This document shows, one piece after another, positions 38,685 to 49,215 of a stretch of 64,000 nucleotides of DNA (its first letter is position 1; every line of letters begins with the position of its first letter). The DNA is from Epiperipatus broadwayi (lineage: Eukaryota > Onychophora > Udeonychophora > Euonychophora > Peripatidae), in contig JAQFVV010000030.1 in assembly GCA_028023455.1 (NCBI GenBank), positions 3,552,501 through 3,616,500 of the forward strand. The letters run 5' to 3'. The notes below the pieces were generated by a model. The model did no database searches. It saw only the letters and a list, made by a program, of their open reading frames with translations, and was not told where the DNA came from. Both the position numbers and the translations under genes were made by a program.

Positions 38685-38950
38685 ATATATTGGACTATTT
38701 CCATTATCTAATAGTAAGAATTGAATGTCTTTAGAAATATTAAACTTTATTTAAATTTTCAAATTACATTCAACTGTCAGTAGTAGCACACAGATTAGTA
38801 TATGCACAACATTTTGAGGAGTATTATTTTCTTCTCTTCTTCAGTTGCTTCTGGCCCTGCCAGTGACAGTACTAGCATAGGAATCGAACCTGAACTCTTA
38901 AATTCTTGAATATTGAATTTTAAGATAACACTCTCCCTGACTGACTATCC
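38685..38950 (-). repeat. Rep-T at the 3' end of the minus PLE arm
   Basis: Its minus-strand order is a tRNA-like head (near 38930-38880; B box AGGTTCGATTCC), then ACTGAAGAAGAG (about 38845), the ATAATACTC block, AAAATGTTGTG and the Rep-T tail ending at TTGGACTATTTCC. The hammerhead-like core has AAA in place of GAA. It mirrors the copy at 41.5-41.7 kb. Confidence 0.75.
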
Positions 38951-39199
38951 TGTCAAAGGAAAAAGTCAGCAGAAATTTCATATACTTATCTATGAGATTT
39001 ATCCTGATTTTTCCACTTTTTCTTAAGAGCAAAGTTAATTAGTGGTTTCCATATATTATGTGTAGTCACACTAGTTTGATTTATGAAGTTATTCATTAGT
39101 GTCAAGTGAGCACCTTCTTTGAATTTTTTTCTTTTTAGCCTCTTTATTAAATATTTTTGTATTTTTCCAATTGAACAAATGTTCAATGGTACATACATG

Positions 39200-40255
39200 G
39201 TCTTTTATCTTAGGTTTGTTTTTCCTCTTCTAATTATCAGTTTGTGATCTTGCAATGACTTTTCAATGAGGCAACTGATCTCACCAATATGCATTTCTTC
39301 ACATTCACATGGTATTTCATAGATGCAGTTTTTGCTTTTCAGCATTTCAAGTTTAGGCTTTGTTGATTTCAGAATTCCTTGTAATGTGGTATGGCTCTGG
39401 AAGTTTTGAAGTTCTAATGATTGCAAAATTTTGGTTTGTATGAATATACACAGTATCAATAATTGTAATACATTAAAGATCAGCCTGTCAAGCTATTGTG
39501 CATGCACTTTTTATGAGTGTTAATAATAAATGAATACTTTAGCTCCCAACACAAGATATAGTATTTAGGAAAGAATAAAATGAATCCACTTATTCTATCC
39601 AACCCAAATGCTTATATATGGGCAAATCTTAAGTATCAATAATTGTTTTTTTCTTTTGATGATTATTTTTATTGTTTATTTAAAGTTTTCTTAATAACAG
39701 CTGATGGATAACCATTTTTCATAAGAGTTTGTTCTATATAAATATTTTCTTTTTATCAAATTGCTAGTTTCTGAACAAACTACTTTTGTTCTGTTCCATA
39801 GTAATAGAATACCTCCATGTTCTGTGTTTCTGGTATGATTGAATGTTATTCTAAGTATTTTCCTGAAAGTATGGGTTTTTTGTAAACTGTAGTTTTAATT
39901 TTGCCATGAGGGAGACTTATCACAAGAATATCTAAAATTGCCAATTTTTATTCTTGATCTGATTCTATTGTAAATTTAATTAAAAGGGATATGTTGTTGA
40001 TGTGTTTCCATAAAGTTTGTAGTAATGGTCAACCATGTGATCATAGAACAAAAGCATCATCAACATAGTAAAGCCAAACTTTAGGTGAATATGAAGTAAA
40101 CTTTATGGCTGTATTTTCAAGTTCTTCCATGTAATTTCCATGTAATTGTTTGTTCTAGAAATTCACCTTGCCAAAATTTGTCAAGATTTCTTTTCAAAGT
40201 TCTTAGACCTTTGAATTTCAAGCCCAGTCATTTGTTAGGGATTCTAGATATTTTG
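39200..40255 (-). pseudogene. Penelope-like element, minus arm: RT end and GIY-YIG endonuclease
   Basis: On the minus strand: RT motif C KVWLYYVDDAFVL (about 40080-40045), then FTIESDQE...LAILDILV, the linker LMKNGYPSAVIKKTL (about 39720), and the endonuclease frame 39459-39205 with NCIYEIPCECEEMHIGEISC (a degenerate xIYx(n)xIG with the Cys-rich insert usual in PLEs). The upstream RT motifs are missing, so the arm is 5'-truncated at about 40255. Frame breaks occur between RT and endonuclease. It faces the plus arm head-to-head. Confidence 0.82.
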
Positions 40256-40261
40256 TAGAAT

Positions 40262-41345
40262 TAATCAATAACATAAAAATTGAAAAAAAAACAACTGACA
40301 TACTATTATGGATTGATGTGGACAATTTATTTACAAATGTACCATGTGAAAAAGTGTTGCCTATTGTAAGAAACAAATTAAATGGTGATAATAGTTTACA
40401 ACACAGAACAACTCTTCCTATTTATAATATAATGGAATTATTAACATTCTACATACTAATAACCTACTTTAAATACAACACAATCATTTTATCAAAATCA
40501 TATAATAGCTATAGGCTCACCATTGTCTCTCCAGATTAGCAATATTTACATGGAAGAACTTGAAACAACAGCCATAAAGTCTACTTCATATTCATCTAAA
40601 GTTTGGCTTTACTATATTGATGATACATTTGTTGTATACCACATGATAGATTACTATTACAAACTTTCTGGAAACACATCAACAACATATCTTCTTCAAT
40701 TAAATTCACAATAGAATCAGAACAAGAACAAAAATTGACATTCTTAGATGTTCATGTCACAAGCCTCCCTCATAGAAAAATTAATACTAGTTTACTTTAA
40801 ACCCATATATACAGGAAAATACATATCATATACATCCAATTATAACAGAAACACAAAACATGGGGTTATACTATCACTATGGAAAGAGGAAAAGAAGTTT
40901 ATTCAGAAACCAGCAATTTTGTAAAAGAAAATATCTATATAGATCAAACTTAGCTGTTATTAAGAAAATCTTAAATAGACAATAAAAGAATCATCAAAAA
41001 AACAATTATTGGCACTTTAATGTATTCATACATACCAAAAATGACAAATTAAGGAAAATTTGCAATCAGTATAACATCGGAATGGCCTTCCAGACCAATA
41101 CCAACTATGAGGTATTTTAATATCTACAAAGCCTTAAATTGAAATGCTGAAAAGCAAAAACTGCATCTATAAAATACCATTGAATTATAGAAAAATATTT
41201 ATTGGTGAGACCAGTAACCCCACTGAAAAGTGTCTAATGTTTAATTGGGAAAATAAAATAAAAAATTTGAAAGAGAAGCAAAGGTACAAAGAAAAAATTC
41301 AAAGATGTTTCTCACATGACAATGGTAAATAACCCCATAAAGTCA
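40262..41345 (+). pseudogene. Penelope-like element, plus arm: RT and GIY-YIG endonuclease
   Basis: RT motif A is VDNLFTNVPCEKVL (about 40315-40360), then the GSPLS...ISNIYMEELE block (about 40510-40560), motif C WLYYIDDTFVVY (about 40605-40640), and FTIESEQEQKLTFLDVHV (about 40705-40760). The endonuclease follows at 41144-41332 with NCIYKIPLNYRKIFIGETSN. The order RT then GIY-YIG is that of Penelope-like retroelements. Several frameshifts and stops are present, and no full-length frame. A Rep-T unit follows at the 3' side, as in the minus arm. Confidence 0.85.
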
Positions 41346-41465
41346 AACTAGTGGGACTATACATAATGTATAAAAATTACTAATCAAATTTTCTCTTGGA
41401 AAAAAATGGAGAAACCAGGAGGAACTTTATAGATAAATATATACAATTTCTAATGACTATTTCCT

Positions 41466-41770
41466 TTGGAAGGATGGCTCAGTTTGTTGGAGTATTACCT
41501 TAAAATTCAGTATTTAGAAATCTAAGGGTCCAGATTCAATTCCTATACTAGTAGGGTCACTGGTCAGGCCAGCAACACCTGAAGAAGAAAATAATAATTC
41601 TCAAAATGTTGTGCATATACTAATCTGTGTGCTATTACTGACAGTTGAATATAATATGAAAATTTAAATAAAATTTATTTTTTCTAAGGACATTCAATAG
41701 TTAATATTAGCTGATGGAAATAGTCCAATATATAAATACAACTAAAATACCATCATTACAAACCTTCAGG
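41466..41770 (+). repeat. Rep-T at the 3' end of the plus PLE arm
   Basis: The tRNA-like head begins GGCTCAGTTTGTTGGAGTAT (41473) with a B box CCAGATTCAATTCC (41530). CACCTGAAGAAGAAAATAAT (41576) and CTCAAAATGTTGTG follow, then the tail TGGAAATAGTCCAATATATA. The hammerhead-like motif is degraded (AAA for GAA). Its position right after the endonuclease suggests that Rep-T is, or was captured as, the PLE 3' terminus. Confidence 0.75.
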
Positions 41771-42079
41771 AAAACATTTTAGTTTCCTAGCTTCTTAAAT
41801 ATTTCTTTAGACTCCATAGCCATTAGACAGCATTGGTATTCTTGTTTTAATTGTAACATAGTCCTTATTTTTGCCCACCTTTACTTTAAAACAAGTCAAA
41901 GATCAATATGTATCTGATATTTCACTAATTATATTTTATCTTTAATATTATTGGAGACATTGATCAATACTTTTTTGATCTCCCAGCAATTTCACAGGTG
42001 ATATTTTTGTAGCAATGTTTGATATAGAGAATTGGAAAACATTGTAATTCCTACAGCTTTATATAACCTTATGGTTAGT

Positions 42080-44600
42080 TTTACTTAATATGTTGTAAGA
42101 TGATAGACTGCCTTCTTAGCTTATCTTTTCAATACAAGATGATAGAACCTGTAATATGCTAATTTTAACTGTTGTGAGATAATTTCCATTGGCTAAAATT
42201 GATCTTTTAGAGCAATCGTATCTTGCAAATGGTTTTTCAATTACTCTAGTACTCATTACATTACAACATTTTACAACTCAATACTTTTCCCATTTAAAAT
42301 AAGTGTCTATAACCACCAAAACAATATAGCAGCTAAATCCTGGCATAATCCATATTCATACATTCTATAGTTCAGTGTGTATGACTGCCTTAAATTCTTT
42401 TGCAACCAATGTTGCTAAAGACTGAAAGAGCCAAGTGGCTTGATTTTTTGCTCAAGTCATTGTTCAGATCTAAGTATCAAAGACATAATCTTGTAATTAC
42501 TTTAGTTCTAATAATGCAAGAATATCTTTCACATTAACAGTTTTGAAACATGCCTTCTATTTGAAATTGAGATTAACATGTAATCTCTCATCGGTACCAT
42601 TTTTTATATATTGATAAACTATGGTGAACATTCTACATCTGTTATTCTACATAGCAACATGACTACCATTCTCTAATGTATTTACTTACAAATTGTTTCC
42701 CTAGGTTTTTTTTTTTTTTTGGGGGGGGGGTATAATAGCACTACTTCTGCAACAATTTATCAATTCCCAAACTTGTCTGGTATCCCTGACAATGAGTCAT
42801 TATGACTACCTTCTTTTCTGAGTTCACAAATGATTTCACAATCATATGACAGTAGTCTATTGATTTAATTTAGTATTTTTCTCTCAAATAATCTGGAGTT
42901 TTTTTTCTAACAGTGGCCTATGATCAATGTAAATTTTTAAAACATATACTAATAAACATTTAATTGCATGTATCAGAGCCATAGCTTGATATCCAACTGT
43001 CTATAATTCTTTTAATCTGCCAATAAGATAGTGAATGTAAACCTGTCTGATATACTTCATAATCCTGTCACAAGATAACATTTCCAATACTCTATTTGGA
43101 AGTATCTATGATTACCAATACTTTTTAATTATCTCTATAATGTTCCTGGAACTAATGCAACAATAAATGTCCTTTTGTTTTATTGAAAGCCTCTTTTCTT
43201 TAAGTCCCCATTTGCATCATTCTTTCTTTCTTAAACAAATCACATGACGGAGTCACAATATGTTTTTTAACACTGAAAAATTTAATAATCTTAGAAATTA
43301 TCATAGCTCCTTAACATTATAGATTTAGGTGGTTTTAACAAAATTATTTTTTTCAGGATTCAGATAATTTCTTTCACTACTCGTAAATGTTCCAAGAACT
43401 TCATTTTACACATATATCAGTTAGACTTGGATACATTGGATGTCTTCCAAATTTCTTTAAATGCTTACAAACTTTATTTAAGCAAACATCTAATCTGATC
43501 TGAATTTCAATTGCTATCAATGAGACAAGATATGGAATAACTCCATCTATATTTGTTTATCTTGAAATACATTCAGGGCAATAGTTATCCTATAAGAAAA
43601 ATTGTTATACCAATCAATACTAAATGCACATTTATTGTAAGGAGCATTGTTGCTGTTCCTAGGATCAAGTAAAAACATGACTATAAATAAATCTTAGTAA
43701 AAAGTGATGCACCTTTAATAATATATTTATTAAGTGTTATTTGATAATTGCCACATGGGTGAATACTTCTATCTGTGACAATATTTCTACCATGGGTATT
43801 ATATAAATTGATTCATTTAATAGAGATAATTATTCCTTTACCTGACAAATATTTGAACATTTCTTATACTTGAGTTTTCAAAGCAAAAATGATCTTTTCA
43901 GGCTCACAAATAACATAGTGGATATTATTTATTGATTCAATATCTATAAACTATATCTGAAAGATCTAACTTAAACAGGTTTGAAAACTTTTTTTTAAAA
44001 CTCTGATTCCAGTTTTTCTTGTTTATTTTTGATTTTATTTTTATGCCTAATAGTTGATACTAATTACTAAATATAATAGGGCATGTATTTCCTGTAACTA
44101 TATGCAAGAGTAGTTATCTTCCTTATTGATTTATTATCTCATATTGCTAACTAATAAACCTGTTTAACCATATAATTTCGTTCTCTTCTTTTGTTCTTAT
44201 TGATGTCAAAACATACATGTTTTTGACAAGATTGATGTTCCAGTTCATTACCAATCTCCACTTTAACTTTTTGTTCACAGATAAAATATAAAACATGATT
44301 TGATTATAGATTTTGATGTTTGTCTTCTTGATATTAACTTCTCTTTACCATTTTTTTTCTATAGATTGTCAATTAGGCAGCATATTGATTTTATTCTTTC
44401 TTTACTTTGACAAGTGTCAAAGCAATCATTTTTATATTTACACTTGTTTCTAGATATCCTGATTTTCTACAGCAATAGCATGCCCAAGTACTAGTATTAT
44501 TTGATTTTTGTGCTTCTATTATATTGACTCTGTAATACTTTAGAACTCATTAATTTATTGCAACACAGCTTTATATGCTATCCACTTTTCAATAACTCTG
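42080..44600 (-). pseudogene. Ty3/gypsy LTR retrotransposon relic (gag end, RT, RNase H, integrase)
   Basis: Minus-strand pieces in gag-pol order: a zinc-knuckle-like CYCCRKSGYLETS (about 44490-44450, with the His and last Cys replaced); RT-like IPMVEILSQIEVFTHV (about 43800) and EVLGTFTSSERNYLNPEK (about 43390); RNase H-like VIIDTSK (about 43110) and ALIHAIKCLLVYVLK with DHRPL (about 42980-42910); integrase-like LVVIDTYFKWEKY (about 42318-42280) and ARYDCSKRSILANGN (about 42230-42185), where the usual second Asp (DNG) reads ANG. Stops and frameshifts are dense throughout. No LTR pair was recognised. Confidence 0.7.
42705..42731. repeat. Poly-T / poly-G junction
   Basis: GG, about 16 T, about 10 G, then TATAATA. 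It is the same arrangement as at 32.47 kb, here embedded in the gypsy relic. Confidence 0.85.
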
Positions 44601-44626
44601 ATGTAGATTAATTAGGTTGTAATAAC

Positions 44627-44795
44627 TATTATTAAAACAGGCAAAAACTCACTATACGTATAGCCACACAGCAAGCTAGATTAATCAATGGATGCCAAAA
44701 GGCTTGTGCATAAAATACCCATCTAGTGCCTACTCATCCAATATCCCCAGACTAGTTCCTGGCTTGTGGTGATCATATGATGTTTATTGTCTTAG
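44627..44795. repeat. HHR-A copy, hammerhead truncated
   Basis: It carries AAAACAGGCAAAAACTC, AGATTAATCAATGGATGCCA, CTTGTGCATAAAATACCC, ATCCAATATCCCCAGACTAG and TTCCTGGCTTGTGG. The minus-strand hammerhead 3' part is present (GGA in place of GAA, ACTAGT, GTC, TGGGG), but the CTGATGA side is replaced by the reversed left end GTGATCATATGATGTTTATT. Confidence 0.75.
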
Positions 44796-44799
44796 TAAC

Positions 44800-45715
44800 T
44801 ACTGTGTGCGTTCATTGTTGGTCTTTCTTCATAATAATTGTTTTAGAAGCACATCCTCTGACTTAACACTGAAGTTACACTCTTTTGAAAATATAGTGAT
44901 TAATGTGTTGACCCACATTTGATCATCATTATATATATATATAAAATATCTGTTGATTTTATTAGTAGCAAACTATCCATTAATAGTTAACCTATCAATA
45001 TTTGACGCTACATTAAATGCAGTATTAAAAAAAGAAGAAACAATTATGTAATCATTTACTCTACTATTTACTTATGGTAATAAAATCCATTTTTTCTCTT
45101 TAATATTTTTCTTTCTTCATCTATATGTAAAACATTTTAAATATTTTTTTTCGTTTACATACTACAATAAATAATTCATGAATATATATTTCAATGGTGG
45201 ATTATTATTGATCACTTTAAAATTTACATAGCATTTTATTTCTACATAGAAATATTCGAAATCTAACCAATTTGTATATAACAAAAACAGTTGAGAAGAT
45301 GCATATAAAATTCTCTAAATAAACCTTTTGCAATTGATTCTATTATTTTCTCTCCAGATATTTAAATCAAGATAAATTTTATATATATTATCTTCAGAAG
45401 TAGCAGTCCATTTCAAGTCTTCAATTTCTTTTAAATATTCTCTATGTAGTATGCCAAACTATAGCTACATATATAACAACTGAAAGCAGCAAACATGTTG
45501 ACCAGTCTCCTTCCATTTTATAATATGATCTTCAGAAAATGTCAATACATGTTCAATAAATAAATATTTAAACTTACATGAAATAGAGTCATGATAGATA
45601 TTAGATTTTGTTTCATGTCTCCATTATGTACATTGCATTCAGCATAGAACAGCTTACATTTTGTGTATAAGGTTTGATTATTATGATATAATACATAATC
45701 AATATGCATATAAAT
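44800..45715. other. AT-rich non-coding stretch
   Basis: No feature is recognised apart from a short AT tract near 44930. Confidence 0.45.
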
Positions 45716-45717
45716 AT

Positions 45718-46121
45718 ACCATCATCATCATTGTCAACCATTATCAATCCACTGCAGGATGAAGCTCTCTCCAAGTTCAATCCATATTCTCTGATCTTTA
45801 GCTTCTCTTCTCCACATCACCCCTGCACACTTTCTTATTTCATCCATTCATTTCACATATGGTCTCTTTCTGGGTCTTTTACAATCTCTTGGAATCCAGT
45901 TTAAGATTTCAATTGACCATCTATTATCATCTCTTCTAACAATATGTCTAGCTCAACTTCACTTCAGTCTATTAATTTTTTCAATGAGGTCAGTAACACC
46001 TGTTTTTCTCTTACCCATATATTGCATTTTCGATCTCTTCTTGTTACTCCTAACATGCATCTCTCCATATTTCTTTGAGTGTTCTGAAGTCTCTGTATTG
46101 CTCTTTTATTAAGTGACTAAG

Positions 46122-46130
<9 letters not shown>
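45718..46130 (-). pseudogene. RTE LINE 3' end (~410 bp)
   Basis: On the minus strand the C-terminal coding tail is in broken frames: RAIQRLQNTQRNMERCMLGV (about 46110-46045), then the KTGVTDLIEKI-like block, WIPRDCKRPRKR-like and RWMDEIRKC-like segments. It ends in ATGATGATGATGG at 45718. It is the same family as the 13.9- and 22.8-kb copies. Confidence 0.85.

Positions 46131-46210
<80 letters not shown>
46121..46210. repeat. (TC)n-(TA)n tract
   Basis: About 38 bp of TC-type units continue into about 52 bp of TA units. It lies exactly between the RTE copy and the left end of the palindrome and generates a spurious minus-strand open frame. Confidence 0.97.
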
Positions 46211-46212
<2 letters not shown>

Positions 46213-46348
46213 CAATAAAAATAATAATAACAGTAACAAACTATTATAAACAATCCTTAAATTTGCAGAAGTACTTTCGGTTATTTTCTTGAACCTGACT
46301 CAACTGCCATTAAAATTCAAAAAGAAAACAAAGCGGAAGGAAATGTCA

Positions 46349-46683
46349 TCAATTCAAATTCCAGGAATCTTGTATTTTAATGTTAGCAGATTGCCTATTT
46401 ATTAAATGCATTTTATTCCTATTTATAAAAATTGCCTCCTTAATTTTTCTTTTATTATGATTTCTCTCTTCATGAAGAATTTTCACATTTTCAAAATCAA
46501 ATTTAAATTTATATTTACATGTTTTTTCATGATCAAAGAAAACTGAAGGAGAAATTAAATCACCATTATTTTTACTTTTTGCATGTTTATATAACAATTC
46601 ATGCTCCCTCAATCTCTTCTCAATAGTGCACCTAGATTCACCTATATATGATAGCATGCAATCACAAAAAAATTGATATATGA
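46349..46683 (-). CDS. GIY-YIG endonuclease domain, PLE type (left arm)
   Basis: An open minus-strand frame of up to 119 codons (extending to 46708) begins with NVIYQFFCDCMLSYIGESRC. That gives a GIY-like 'VIY', the C-x-C insert and YIG typical of Penelope-like endonucleases. Next come EKRLREHELLYK (helix with the conserved Arg), FFDHEKTCKYKF and IKEAIFINRNKMHLIN, which holds the likely catalytic Glu. No RT sequence lies upstream because the palindrome centre cuts it off, so this is a 5'-truncated element. It is open but probably not a complete functional gene. Confidence 0.75.
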
Positions 46684-46704
46684 CATTTCTTTTCTGCTTT
46701 AATA

Positions 46705-47018
46705 TCATATATCAAATTTTTTGTGATTGTATGCTATCATATATAGGTGAATCTAGGTGCACTATTGAGAAGAGATTGAGGGAGCATGAATTGTTATATA
46801 AATGTGCAAAAAGTAAAAATAATGGTGATTTAATTTCTCCTTCAGTTTTCTTTGATCATGAAAAAACATGTAAATATAAATTTAAATTTGATTTTGAAAA
46901 TGTGAAAATTCTTCATGAAGAGAGAAATCATAATAAAAGAAAAATTAAGAAGGCAATTTTTATAAATAGGAATAAAATGCATTTAATAAATAGACAAGCT
47001 GCTAACATTAAAATATGA
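46705..47018 (+). CDS. GIY-YIG endonuclease domain, PLE type (right arm)
   Basis: The mirror copy of the left-arm domain on the plus strand; the open frame starts at 46680 within the centre and reads IIYQIFCDCMLSYIGESRC. It differs at only a few residues, including HAKSKNN to CAKSKNN and, notably, IKEAIFI to IKKAIFI, so the likely catalytic Glu is Lys here. It ends with RQAANIKI-stop. The two copies together look like one endonuclease module duplicated in inverted orientation, with this arm probably inactive. Confidence 0.75.
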
Positions 47019-47179
47019 GTTCATGGAATTTGAATTGATGATGTTTGCTTCCGCTTTGTTTTCTTTTTGAATTTTAATGGCAGTTGAGTCAGGTTCAAAA
47101 AATTAACCGAAAGTACTTCTGCGAATTTAAGGATTGTTTATAATAGTTTGTTATCATTATTATTATTATTTTTATTGTA

Positions 47180-47448
47180 ATTACAATTTTGTTTTAATTA
47201 ACGGACATTTTATTTTTATATTACATATATATATATCAGTGTGTGTGCATGATATCAATGCTTTATCATGTACATTATGTATAGATATATAATATTATAA
47301 TATAAACAAGAATTAAAAAATAACTGTGTAGATATTACTAATAAATTGAAGGAGCATTCTTATATATATATTTACTATATGTGTATATTTTCGGTCATTC
47401 ACATTTATTCAAAAAATAATAAAAAAATTACTGTACTGTATCTTTAAT
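47180..47448. other. Short non-coding stretch
   Basis: AT-rich, nothing recognised. Confidence 0.4.
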
Positions 47449-47625
47449 ATATAGGGCATATGAGCACAGACTTTCACATGCCCCACCACTCCCCACACTA
47501 TCTCATAACACTGATACACTTGAACCCATATATATTAAAAAGATAAATAATCACCAATATACGTATTTTATGCTAAACCAGTAATCATCAGTTGGTCCAG
47601 ATTACCATCTCTACACATATATTGT
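47449..47625 (-). repeat. Rep-A copy (tRNA-like module plus hammerhead)
   Basis: Begins with the reverse of the tRNA-like module (GAGCACAGACTTTCACATGC at 47463) and ends after the hammerhead at ACCATCTCTACACATATA. The 5' body is absent. The hammerhead at 47553-47596 carries AAA for GAA. Confidence 0.82.
47553..47596 (-). ncRNA. Hammerhead (Rep-A) with G12-to-A change
   Basis: In minus-strand order: ACCAA, CTGATGA (47585-47591), TTACTGGTTTAGCAT, AAA (47567-47569), a perfect ATACGTAT palindrome (47559-47566), A17, TTGGT. G12 is lost, as in the 36.8-kb copy. The C-to-T change on the plus strand could reflect CpA/TpG-type decay. Confidence 0.72.
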
Positions 47626-48039
47626 ACTGTATCTTTATTTATTTTTGAACAAAATGGGCAATGAAGCAATAGGCTCTTACAGACTTTAAGTTTTCTGAAT
47701 GCAACAAAATATTATATAGAGTATTCAACTGACATGTAGTCAAATTTGTAGACCCTTTAATAGTTTAGGCAGGCAAAGACATTATGTTAATAGCTAGTGC
47801 CTAAAGCAATTGAATATTGATAGTTAACAATAATGATCAAAATTTTTTACAGGATAAAAAAAACTAAAGGTGATGATAACATTAGATGCAATGTTAAGTA
47901 GTATAGGATTGTCATTGAAGAAAAAATCAATAGTATTACATATTTGTGTGTCTGTGTATACATGAATTTATATTTTGGTTTCCTTCATATGCAATTGACC
48001 ATTATGTTGGATCCACCAACAGTTACACTACCCATGTAT

Positions 48040-48235
48040 CCATGAATACACTTATCTATTTATCTGTCTATCTATTTATTTATTAATTTATCTATATATC
48101 TGTCTGTCTTCTATATTTATCCTTGCACATATATATTTCACTATCTGCTTTCAATCTACTTATTTATTGATCTACCACCTCTGCATTTCTATCCAACTAT
48201 CAACATATCTATCTATCTATCTACCTATATATGGG
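48040..48235. repeat. Degenerate ATCT-type repeat region
   Basis: Interrupted TCTATCTATTTA-like units are scattered over about 190 bp and end in an (ATCT)4-like run at about 48209. It is an old tetranucleotide array, related in motif to the AGAT array at 29 kb. Confidence 0.7.
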
Positions 48236-48330
48236 ATAATATATTTGCTATTTCTCTAATTAGCCATCTATATAATTTACAAACATAAAAAATACATTTA
48301 GAGAAAATGTAAATATGAAAACTTGTCATC

Positions 48331-48473
48331 AACTATGACAGAAAGGTCAAGCGTTAGTAGCCGAGAGGTCAGCGCAACTGCCTTGCAAGCAAGCAGTTGC
48401 TTGCAGACTGTTGCCACAGGTTCACTTCCCAGGCGATGCTATGACATATGGAAAAAAAAACTATGACAGAAAG
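48331..48473 (+). mobile_element. tRNA-derived SINE with 15-bp target-site duplication
   Basis: The insert has an A box (TAGTAGCCGAGAGGTCAG) and a B box (AGGTTCACTTCCC) and ends GGCGATGCTATGACATATGG plus an A-run. The direct repeat AACTATGACAGAAAG occurs at 48331-48345 and 48459-48473. It is the same family as the 4.4-kb SINE. A short internal duplication (GCAAGCAAGCAGTTGCTTGC) lies in the variable region. Confidence 0.88.
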
Positions 48474-48929
48474 TTATTTCTTTATTATAATCCAGAATAA
48501 TTTGGGACAATAATTTAACTTATATTTAAAACTGGTTGATAATTAGATATATAATTATTATTAACTAGAAGGTAAAGATTCTATGTTAATCTAGGTTGGT
48601 CAGATTATTATTTTTCAATGTTTTGCTTTTATTTTTATTGTCTATTCCAACAGCTTTTAAATTATCTTTTAATTTGACTTGTGAAATAATATCTTATATT
48701 TCCTGTTGCTGTTCTAGCTTAACTTTCTAGAGCTATTTTTTAAACCTGGTTAATAATCTTTTATATCCACTAATAAGCCTTAAGAAGTCTTTTTCTATTA
48801 GAAAACACTTTATGTTCAGATATCTTTCCATTTTGAAGAACACTTTTATTAATTATAAACAAAGAGCTTTGCTAATTGCTCAACAATCTTTGTGATAAAT
48901 GCTTAGCAAGAGAACATTTTAAAAATCAT

Positions 48930-49215
48930 TATGAGAAACCATACCCAATCCCATGACCAATGGTTTCATGCTTTGGCACTCCTCAGAGATGCACTAGGAT
49001 AGTTTCAGACACTTGATCTAAAAATACTAACCCAAAGCCAGCATTTATCTAAGAATTAATCATTGAGTAAAAAATCTGAAATTTTCAGACACCTCAATGT
49101 CTTCAAACCCAGTTATCTAACTCAAATAGCTATATGGGGCTGAGAGATCTTCAGCCAAATCATATATTAATAGTCTTAGCAATATAACATCACTTAAGAC
49201 TTAAAGCAAAAACTA
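48930..49215 (-). repeat. HHR-C unit
   Basis: The hammerhead at the left end is followed by the same body found at 57.85-58.05 kb: a GAAATTTTCAG.. block, the hairpin AGACA...TGTCT (49087-49102), CTCAAATAGC, the hairpin GGCTGA...TCAGCC (49138-49156), ATATTAATAG and AGCAATATAA. The sequence differs from HHR-B but the order and structures agree. Confidence 0.75.
48950..48991 (-). ncRNA. Minimal hammerhead ribozyme (HHR-C), core intact
   Basis: In minus-strand order: CATCT, CTGAGGA (48980-48986), helix II GTGC/GCAT with loop CAAA, GAA (48965-48967), ACCATTGGT (48956-48964, 4 bp plus a 1-nt loop), C17 (48955), ATGGG. The core and helices II and III are good. Helix I is poor (alternating mismatches), so activity is doubtful. 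Confidence 0.65.

Larger units (their letters stand above)
46211..47179. repeat. Near-perfect ~970-bp palindrome (PLE-type endonuclease arms)
   Basis: The arms 46211-46683 and 46705-47179 are inverted copies with few differences, separated by about 21 bp. Each arm encodes a GIY-YIG domain reading outward. The outer ends are an AT-rich (TTA)n-like segment. High arm identity means recent duplication or ongoing gene conversion. Confidence 0.92.

Noticed and set aside
46050-46253. 67-codon minus-strand frame with (RE)n and (YI)n
   Set aside because: It is a readout of the TC/TA tract joined to a scrap of RTE 3' sequence.
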